Source: Antitrichia curtipendula
Lineage: Eukaryota > Streptophyta > Bryopsida > Hypnales > Leucodontaceae
NCBI GenBank assembly: GCA_951230915.1
Contig: OX579635.1
Coordinates: 34,100,001-34,164,000, forward strand
Reading direction: 5' to 3'
DNA length: 64,000 nucleotides
The notes below the pieces were generated by a model. It was not told the origin of the DNA and made no database searches. It saw only the letters and a list, made by a program, of their open reading frames with translations. A program made the position numbers and the translations under genes. Positions 55,698 to 64,000 of this stretch are shown here, piece after piece; positions within the stretch are counted from its first letter, which is position 1; every line of letters begins with the position of its first letter.

Positions 55698-58512
55698 TTA
55701 TGTAGACTTGAAAGCAAGCTTTTGCATGTGATCCTTTCTAGGTAGCTTCACTTTAGTTGCCAACCCAACGGCTTCCAAACCACGGATCACCCACCAGGTA
55801 GGGTCCAACTGCCACCACTCCAAACCATGACGCGCTGAGTACTCAAATGCATGGTGGTTGTTGTGCCATCCTTCTCCAAAAGCAAGCAAAGCTACCCACC
55901 TATAACAAAATTCAAACACAAAAAAGTTCATCAATATTTAAAAACAAAATATAAAATACAAATTTTTCAAGCATGACAAGCATGAGTAAATTGCTTTCAT
56001 CATATGTAAAAAGTAAGCTGTGCAAAAGCAACAGAATGGGACTAGTAGTCCGAGAGCTACATTGTATAAACTATATAGAATTGAACCGTAACATATAGAA
56101 ATATTGGAAGAGAGTAAAGAATTTTGAACTAAAAAAGGTAAGAGTGGTTTGTATGTAAACGAACCTCACAACTCACTAATGATTCCATTCCTACAAACAG
56201 CCATTCAGTTATCACGCTATGAATAATGAGGAGAGGAAATGAAACGCTTACCAGTTATTTCTTGATAAATCTCTGGTATTCCACGATTGGGAACCCCAGA
56301 CGTGAGATGCAGAGTTCACAAACCACGTAATGTGATACACCCACACAGTCCTTACAGCCTGCAGATCCCAAGGATGCACCAAAAATAATTAAATCAGGAG
56401 TAAAACAAAGAAAGCGTACAAAATAAGAAGTTAATCAGAAAAAGGTTTCGTAAAAAAGAAGGAACACACTAATAAAGCTGACATACTGGAGAGAGCAAAG
56501 ACTGCAACTAAGAAAAAAGGTATTCGAGAGCTTACCATGCCCCACACAATATAAGGAAATCCACCAGTGGCATACAAAGCTACTGCCGCCATAATAGGAT
56601 GAATCGGGTACGTCTTCTGAATGAAGTTATAAAATGGATCCTTCTCCATATCAGACACATTATTCCTGTCTCCCACCTACACAATAACAGAAACACAAAT
56701 CACTTCCAACATCTCCAAACTTCTTTCTTATCCTTTTACACAACGACGTAAATCCCGAGCATCCAGATAATCGAAGACTCCCATATTAGATTTTTCACAG
56801 GTTCTTATTAGAAGACCAAAGCAATGTTGTGCTAGTGTGATATCACAAAAACAATGTATCCTCATCAAATCATCATTGAAAACTGTCAAGGAATTCCACA
56901 AGATAAACACACAGAACAAGGATTCGAAGTTAAGATTATCATCCACAGAGATATAACGAACGTACCCTTTCTTGCGTCTTACTGTCATCCAGCAACCATC
57001 CCATGTGACTATGCCAGAAGCCCTCGTAAGGAGTGTGAGGATCGTTCTCTGTATCACAGTGTTGGTGGTGGTAACGATGAGCGCTCACCCATTCCGTAGG
57101 ATCTCCCTGCATAGCAAAAATCCACCGGTTTACAACAATCCTTTCCAAAAAATCCACAACAATGAGGACACTCTCAAAGATTCTCTCATGGAAAACACAA
57201 TAGGGGGTTCGATATAAACCTTACAGCACCAGAATCGTTCGTTCACGTGAACGAGATTCGTGAAAAACGTTGGCATTTCACAGAGTGAACGAGCCATGAC
57301 GACCTCCTAGAGGTCCTCATGGCTCATTCACCGGTGAACGAAAACTCGTTCACGACCAAACGTTCATCAATTTTTCGAGATAATTGAACACCCCTAATAG
57401 GTATACCACTCTCAAACACACCGTACAAGTCTCACGTTATGAAGAGCCATCCTACCGACATTCTTAACACATTTCTAAGGTAAATTCACAAATCTCAATC
57501 AGTCACAAAGTTGACAAAATTCCGTCTCATAATAATCCCAGCAGCTCATTTTAAGTAAAAACTAAATAGAAGGAACGCCGTTCTTCGCATCACTCTCAAA
57601 GTAGAAACCTCAAAGATTTCCACAAAAAGGTAGATGGATAATAACCAATACATAAATTCAATCAATCTCGAAATGAATGTATACCAATCTAAGGTACATT
57701 AACAAAACCTCTATCAATGAAGGGTTAATAACACTTAAGAGCTACTCACAATAGGCTCCCATCATAGCAGCCTCTTGAGAGGAAACTGGGGATACAAAGA
57801 GAGTCATTCCTCGTCACCATAGAGATTTACAGAGAGAGTACTGCAATGAATGCTGAGGTGTGTAGCTTGAGAAATATACGAGGTTGTTGTTTACCTGGAC
57901 GGCTTGAACGCCACAATAGGCGAAGGTGTACTCCAACCACTTAGGAACCTTGAAGCTCTTGTGAGAGAAATTGCGGTGAAAAGACAGGGTGATTCCAAGC
58001 ATGCCGGTGATGACATACAAGCCTAAGAACACGCCAACCGCGTTCCAAGAGAAAGTCGCAGGAGCGAACAAACAAAGCCCGTGCATGAGCGACATGAACC
58101 CCGCATACGTCAAGTCCTTCAACGTCCACTCCCTATTCAAGAAGTAGTTCCTGCGCTTCCGCACCACCACATCCGACAACCATATCCTCGACGGCGGGTT
58201 CAGCTCTTGCGTCGCCGTCTCCACGGGCGCTGCTTCCTCCAACACGCACGACACCAGCGCTACATTCCGCGACACCGCCAATCCTCTCAATGACGCGCCT
58301 AACAATTCCCGCCTCGGAAACGCAACGCGGAGAGGAGAGGCAACAACACTACCACTGCTTCGAAATGACGATGCAACGCGAAGAGGAGAGGCGATAACAT
58401 TGTCACTGCTTCGAGATGACGATGTAGAGACCGGGGATACCACTTGCTGCCTCCTGGTCCAAGAAGCGCTCTGCTGCAAAGCGCACGGCGACATTGCGCC
58501 TGCCATCGCCAT
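55698..58512 (-). CDS. FAD5: Plastid acyl-lipid desaturase, ADS3/FAD5-like, five exons
   Basis: Exons on the minus strand: 57895-58512, 56966-57106, 56536-56676, 56252-56358 and 55698-55899, all with GT-AG junctions, together 402 codons plus TAA. The first ~90 residues are Ser/Arg-rich and poor in acidic residues, as in a chloroplast transit peptide. The three histidine boxes of membrane di-iron desaturases are present: HRNFSH (~179-184), HRYHH (~216-220) and HNNHH (~348-352), plus the family signatures NSASHVWGSQ and AFGEGWHNNHHAFEYSARHG. Family members introduce a double bond at Delta-9, or Delta-7 of palmitate on plastid monogalactolipid (FAD5), using O2 and reduced ferredoxin in the plastid envelope. 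The transit peptide favours the ADS3/FAD5 type, but regiospecificity cannot be read from the sequence. Length and motifs look intact. Intron 1 contains a small foldback repeat, and a TTAA element lies ~325 bp upstream of the ATG. Confidence 0.92.
57233..57366. repeat. Foldback repeat inside desaturase intron 1
   Basis: GTGAACGAGCCATGACGACC and its inverse (GAGGTCCTCATGGCTCATTC) pair around CTAG near 57309. Outer CGTTCACGTGAACGAG-like text pairs with ACTCGTTCACGACC. About 130 bp, probably a small MITE. Confidence 0.75.
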
Positions 58513-58834
58513 GGCTCAACCTAATACTTCGCGTTCCACAGAGAAATAGCTTAATCGAACCTAAACACTCAGACGCTGAAATTTCAATGCGTGATCAGGA
58601 ATGGAAGAGGTTATCCTTCAATTCAAAGCGAGCACACACACCTCAATCAATGCGAGACAATACTGCTACGGCTACTGCTACTCCTGTTTTGAAAATGCAA
58701 GTAATGTGAATTGTAAGAAGTGGCGATGGCGATGGCTGCGCTGCAATGCGGGAGCAGCAACAGCTTGGCATATGAGCAATCGGTTGCAGTGCTGCGACTC
58801 TGCATATAAGGTAGGAGGTCCGTAAACCGAGCAT
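58513..58834. promoter_or_regulatory. Presumed promoter and 5' leader of the desaturase gene
   Basis: Moderate-GC DNA of about 320 bp between the ATG and the TTAA element. Minus-strand TTATATGCAGAG near 58800-58811 is a weak TATA-like match. Overlapping frames on both strands have no domain. Confidence 0.4.
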
Positions 58835-58838
58835 TTAA

Positions 58839-59793
58839 CCCCTAAAGGACCAAGGGTGTTTTCTGCAAAAAAATTCAGAAACTGCCAACTTTTAGTGCAT
58901 TGCCTAGAATCAGAAATAAAAACCATTTTTTTCAGTTTCAACCGTACAAAAGTTTGTGAAACTAGTAGATCAATGTGTGCAAAAGAAATCAGCCTGTTTG
59001 ACCGCGCGGATTGTAAGATTATAACGTTTGAAGTGAAAAAAACTACTTTTTTTCATTCCTGCAAAACAAGGTCAATAGACTTTGAGCCTTCCTAGAATAA
59101 ATTTTTTACTCTACCCAAATTTGAGTTTTTTGACCATTCATAAGTATATGATGTTAGGTTCTCTCATGAAAATTTTCAGATGCAAATATAAAGTCTAGCT
59201 TGTTCTAAATCACCCTCTAATGCAAGGAGGCTTAGTGAATTAGCAATACATTAGTCATTCTTTCATGATTTCTTGTGCAATGTGGAAGTTTTTTTTTTGA
59301 AATCTAAAAGGTGAAATGTTAGAGGCAAACATTTGGAGCATGTGAAAAAAAAATTCAAGAGCTTTGGATTCATAGATTGAAAGATAATAGGGCTTGAAGT
59401 TAGAGGAATTCTTTCTTCTTAAAACTGCCCGGACATAGTTAACAAAGTTTGACTCCCTTCAAAATGTGATGTGAGAGTTTATTTTTAAAATTTTTTTTTG
59501 ACAATTGTACACCATGTTTTTTTGGTTACACACTGGCCAAATTTCAAAAGTTGATGAGAGTTTTAGCATAAGATTCTTCAAAGATGCTCAAACTGCCCAA
59601 ACTGCCTAATTTCTTTTGGGCAACATAATTTTTGAACCGCACATCCGATTGGAGAAAAAATTAGATTTCCACTTGGAGGATATATATTTGCACCTTGTGT
59701 AAATTTTTTGAGAACATCCAATCAAAATTGACTCCATATGACCCTACCCGAGTTCTCAAGTGGCTGTTGAACAGCCACTTGGTCCTTTAGGGG
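58839..59793. mobile_element. ~955-bp TTAA-family element upstream of the desaturase gene
   Basis: TTAA (58835-58838) then CCCCTAAAGGACCAAG; right end CTTGGTCCTTTAGGGG then TTAA (59794-59797). The 16-bp terminal inverted repeat is perfect. No transposase is encoded. Confidence 0.9.
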
Positions 59794-59797
59794 TTAA

Positions 59798-62197
59798 GGG
59801 TTCGTCTCCATTTTTCAAGGCTTTCCGTGAATGGGAGGATTTTTACATCATTTTTCAGAGAAAGATAAAGTGATGCAGAATGCAACATAAGTTGTTTCAT
59901 ATTTTTTGAAGCATTTTTGAGTTATTTATGAATTTTTGAAGGATTGTGTCATAGGTCCCCTATTTATGTTCCTAGACCTTTCAAAAACCGTTCACTTGCA
60001 AGTTCTTGAATAGATCGGGGATTCAAGGAAGATGATTGGCTCTTACAACTTTTTTCCCAGGCATTCAATGACTGTAAGTGGGTGATTTTAGAACCACCTC
60101 ATATTCATTTAGATGAAGTCTACATGGGTGGTTCAAAATGACCGCACTGAATATGGACCTCCTATATTTACTCTTGTAGAAAGTAGAAAGTATTAAGTTT
60201 AATAATTCACTCTTGTAGAAGCAATTTGATAAGTAATAAATCAAAGCATTCAAAGTTGTGAGTCTTGATGTCAAATTGCTTCTACAAGAGTGAATTTGTA
60301 GTTTGAATTTAAATTATTTTAACCTTAAATTATTTAGAATACTATTTGAAAAAGGTAATTAATTTTGGATAGGTTCATGAAACATCAATTATTTGGCTTG
60401 CACTTTCTTTTAAGTATAAAAATAATCATAGATCCCAACTTTTATGAAATTTAGACTTTTGAACCTAAAATTGTATTTAGGATTATTTTATTTCAAAATT
60501 CAATATGGACAATTATAAGAGATTAAAAAAATTTGACTAGATATATGTATTAACAAACAAACATTATTTTACATCAAATTTCAAATTTTAGTTTTGTAAT
60601 ATAACAAGACTAGAAACTATTATTTAGACTTTGGATATTAGAATTTTCAATCCTTGTCGTCATTTCATGTGAAAATTTTGAAAACTCATACATGCGCTAT
60701 ATAAACATAAAATACTAAAATTTAATTAAAAATGTAATTGTTTAAAAAAATCTTAGTTGATTGTATTTGAAATCATCATTTTTGTAGTATTGTTGGAATA
60801 AGATGGCCTTGAAAAATTGAAAAATTGAACCTTATAGAATTTTGAATTAATTATGAAAAATTATATTTTGTAATACAAAATCCAATCATACATTTGTGAT
60901 TTAAAGTTTAGCATTATAAGACTTTGCTTTACAATTCAACATCAAAAAAATACTTCAAATTAAGAATGTAATTTATTCCGTAGAGTTCCTTCATAATGGA
61001 AAGTTATTTCTTTCTTAAAAATCGCATTGTTAAAACAATTAAAAGATTTTATCACTTTCAATCTTTTGAGATTAAATTCTAGAATGCTAAAAAGAATTTG
61101 TTGAGTATTTTTTTTAATTTCAAAGTAAAAAAACAACCAATTGTAAGATTATAAAATTTAGGTTTTAAAAAAACAAGTTTCAGTAGCAGTAACCAAAGGT
61201 TCAAGTTTATCTTTTGTAATTTTAAGGAAAAAATGTCTATAAACTACAACTTGAGCAAGTTGTTGATATGTTAGAGAATTGAGGTGAAAAACAATGGAAA
61301 AAATCTAAGTCATAAAAATCTTTAAAATCATTAAGCATTTAGATCTTAGAAATATAAGTTTTTAGGAAATCTAATTTGATAATGTTTTAATATAGAAATG
61401 AATTAATTAATTTTCTCTATATGTTTTAGAATCTTGTGATCTTTTTTTATTAAAGAAAATTGTGAAAATTGAATTAAAATTAAAATGTTATTATTATTAT
61501 TTTCATAGGATGTTATGCCCATTGCAAAACAAATTCTTTCACAATTCTCATTTCATTATTAATTATGGAAAGAATCAAAACTTCACTTGAATCTAAGATC
61601 CTATCTTGTATAAATTTTTAAAAGAAAATCTAAACAATTTTATTTTCAATTAGAAAGAAATTACAACAAATCCTTAAAAATACTTTAATATTCATTGGAA
61701 TCTAGTGAAATAAGGCTTAATTTATATATAGGTCATATCCTATAGAATCTAAGTTAAAGCCTCAGAAAATTAAAAAATATAAAGTTGCTAGGAACTTTCC
61801 AAAATAAAAAATAAGCCAAAATGCCAAATGGTCTTGAATTAATCAAATGCCTTCAGGGTTTAAAAGAAATTTATAAAATTAATACATCTTATAATCCTTC
61901 AAGGTATTTACGTTTATTTATATTTTATCATATATTATACAAAACCACTCGGTTTGATTTTTCATTCAAATTTATTTTTCATTGCATACAATGATACAAT
62001 ACATTTAGAAAAATAAATTTACCATGGTAATTTTTCAATCAAACTTTCAAACTTTGATAATCTTTAGCTAAACTACTACTAATTGTTCAAATTTTTTAAC
62101 AAAATTAATTTACTTCATGCTTTGTGACATCTAAAAAAGATTCATGCAAATAGATTTTCATTCATAATGCTTATTTTTTCTTAAATACAATTTGCAG
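59798..62197. other. Very AT-rich, no recognised gene
   Basis: Apart from the hairpin at 60205-60295, nothing stands out. I looked for upstream exons of the MTP-like gene (for instance the conserved region before the last exon) and did not find any. Confidence 0.5.
60205..60295. repeat. Perfect 25-bp inverted repeat with 41-bp loop
   Basis: ATTCACTCTTGTAGAAGCAA plus TTTGA (60205-60229) and its exact inverse (60271-60295). A third partial copy, ACTCTTGTAGAAAGTAG, lies just upstream near 60170. Confidence 0.85.
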
Positions 62198-62548
62198 CTT
62201 GCATTATATACAATTTATACATGGACAGGAACAGTAATAGAAAATGCTCAAGCTTTGTCAAGTACATCAGCACCTCCTGAGTTTATAGCAAAATTGACTT
62301 ATCTTGTATGGAACCATGATAGAGCTATTTTAAAGATTGAAACAATTTGTGCTTATACATTAGGAGAACAATATTTTGCTGAAGTAGACATTATATTACC
62401 CAAAGACATGTTACTATGGAAAGCTCATGACATTGGAGAGTCTCTACAAAACAAATTGGAAACACTACCAGAGATTGAACGAGCATTTGTTCATCTTGAT
62501 TACGATGATAAGCATGTTTTAGAGCATTTAGTACTTGAGGATTGTTAA
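62198..62548 (+). pseudogene. MTP11-like Mn/cation-efflux transporter, isolated last exon
   Basis: Opens after acceptor TTTGCAG (62191-62197) and codes 116 residues to TAA. It begins LALYTIYTWTGTVIENAQAL (end of the last membrane segment) and continues as the cytosolic C-terminal domain of plant cation diffusion facilitators: PEFIAKLTYLVWNHDRAI, YFAEVDIILPKDM, AHDIGESLQNKLETLPEIER and AFVHLDYDDKHVLEHL, close to the MTP8-11 group. Those proteins export Mn from the cytosol into Golgi or vacuole compartments. No upstream exon with the membrane domain was found in the preceding AT-rich 2.4 kb, and the exon's 3' end is tandemly copied, so this may be a gene fragment; a very long intron with exons further upstream is the alternative. 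Classified as pseudogene with reservation. Confidence 0.7.
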
Positions 62549-62665
62549 ATATTGTAGGTCAAAAGAAATGAACCTTGAACAAGCATTTGCTCATCTTAAT
62601 TAGAATAATAAGCATGTTCTAGAGCATTTAATACATGAATATTATTAAGTATTGTAGGTAAAAAA
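62473..62665 (+). repeat. ~92-bp tandem duplication of the MTP exon's 3' end
   Basis: GAACGAGCATTTGTTCATCT through the stop codon and TATTGTAGGTCAAAAGAAATG is repeated immediately as GAACAAGCATTTGCTCATCT and onward to TATTGTAGGTAAAAAAGAATG. The second unit has an early TAG (GATTAC changed to AATTAG) and encodes nothing. Confidence 0.88.
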
Positions 62666-64000
62666 GAATGAACCTTGAATGGTAGGGTAGCATTGCAATA
62701 ACCTACCAATTGAAATATTTGTATATTGATCTTATTTTTATTTTTTCTTACACATTTTTGAATTTTATTTGCATCATAATGAAATCATGAATTTTTTGCA
62801 ATGATATATCATTTAATCCCCAAAAGACAAACAATTTCAGGTTTAAGAAGGGACAATTCAATAGACCATATTGTAAAAATTTAATTCAAAGGGGGACATG
62901 TTTCATGTCACCAAAATTAGTAAAGAACATTACACATGTTGTTAAAAAAAAAAAAAAATTGAAAAAAATTTACAAATTGGCTCAAAAATCAAGATCAAAA
63001 TTTGAAAACTTGTTTTTTTTAGGAAAACGTGTAAATATGATTAAATAATGAGACATTACTTACTATTACAAATTTAAAATTTAGTTTTTTTTAATTGTAA
63101 GTATTTTTTTCCTTTAACTCCTAATTGTCCAATCAATCATTTGAAGGCTATTGGCTAATCTAAAGCAATTTTTTTAAACTTAATTTTTTTTCAAAAAAAT
63201 GATTCCCTCTATCCCACTAAAAAACTCCAAATTTTTTCTTATGAGGGATTAAGTATGTTTTTAGTCTTGAACCAATGATACATACATTCAAGAACTAGTA
63301 GCCCATCCCCTAAATCTATGTAAAATCTTTGGCTTAGACAATGTCATTTAGGTACCCAAAATCTATGCAAAAAGTATCATATTTAAGCATCATTCATAAA
63401 TGCTTCCAACTTGTCATTCCTGATGATTTATAGATTGGTGGCAACAATGGAAATTGTAGAAATATATGCTCTCAACCTAAAGACCACAACTAAAAAACCT
63501 AAACCTTTTCATAAAGAAATATGCATAGTGCCTAAGTAGATACCAAATCCATCATCAAGACAACTATTTGAGGAAGCAACAAGTACACAGTGCCTTATAT
63601 GCGCAAGGCAAAGCTTACTAGGACAGGAATGCTCCTTGATTGCTTGCCATTAATTCCCATAAGGTCATTCAATACGGCCAATACTTATTCAACGATTGAA
63701 ATCAGTAAACGAAGGTTTTTAGTGGGATAGAAATTGTGCTTGATTTGGAGATTTTTAGTGAGACAAAGGGAATACTAGATTGGATTATCTTAAAAATTTT
63801 GCGCTCCAATTTGAGATTGCAATGGAGACTAGATAGAAGTTTTTGTAAGAAAAATAACACAAAGTATGCAATACTTGCCTAGTGTAAAAAAATTGCTACA
63901 AGATGAAATTATTGATGTTTTCATCCTTAAATCATTTGTTGTTTTGTACAAATCATAATTTTAGAAAATCTTTAAAAGATCTCAATAACATCAAAATTGT
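62666..64000. other. Very AT-rich, no recognised gene
   Basis: No frame over about 60 codons, no recognised repeat boundary. Confidence 0.5.

Noticed and set aside
59798..62197. Upstream exons of the MTP-like transporter
   Set aside because: Looked for the conserved membrane-domain coding sequence and found nothing convincing in this AT-rich stretch.

Overview
The window looks like nuclear DNA of a land plant. It carries intron-split genes with GT-AG junctions for a plastid-type front-end desaturase, germin-like proteins and a plant Mn/cation-efflux (MTP) protein, set in very AT-rich DNA packed with short non-autonomous DNA transposons. The gene families and intron sizes (about 180-800 bp) would fit a bryophyte such as a moss, but the sequence does not prove the lineage. 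I saw no tRNA, rRNA, CRISPR array or bacterial-type operon.

Layout. (1) 1-4.8 kb is a moderate-GC island with a ~207-bp tandem repeat, a minus-strand exon of a transposase-like family, and a second tandem array at 3.2-3.5 kb. (2) 4.9-27 kb is an AT-rich repeat sea with no convincing gene. It holds TTAA-flanked elements with CCC...GGG ends, hAT-like MITEs with 8-bp target duplications, other foldback elements, and one GC-rich patch at 11.6-12.4 kb. (3) 27-39 kb is a second moderate-GC island with a long, plus-strand, multi-exon gene. It encodes a ParB/sulfiredoxin-like domain and, in the last exon, an FCP1/NIF-like HAD domain; three or more in-frame stops and a frameshift suggest decay. (4) 39.57-53.87 kb is a direct segmental duplication of ~6-7 kb, each copy with a germin-like gene carrying the same 1-base frameshift. 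(5) 55.7-58.5 kb holds an apparently intact five-exon plastid acyl-lipid desaturase gene on the minus strand. (6) 58.8-64 kb is AT-rich DNA with one TTAA element, a perfect hairpin and an isolated last exon of an MTP11-like metal transporter whose 3' end is tandemly duplicated.

Two patterns stand out. First, an 18-bp palindrome, TTGAGGAGATCTCCTCAA, recurs dozens of times in the two moderate-GC islands, in introns and flanks but not in the recognised exons, and sits in each unit of four tandem arrays whose other sequence and period differ. Second, the segmental duplication works as a natural experiment: comparing the copies gives empty and filled sites for three insertions, showing TTAA duplication for two MITE families and 8-bp duplication for a hAT-like MITE. 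The genes do not form a pathway; they are neighbours in a repeat-rich chromosome region.
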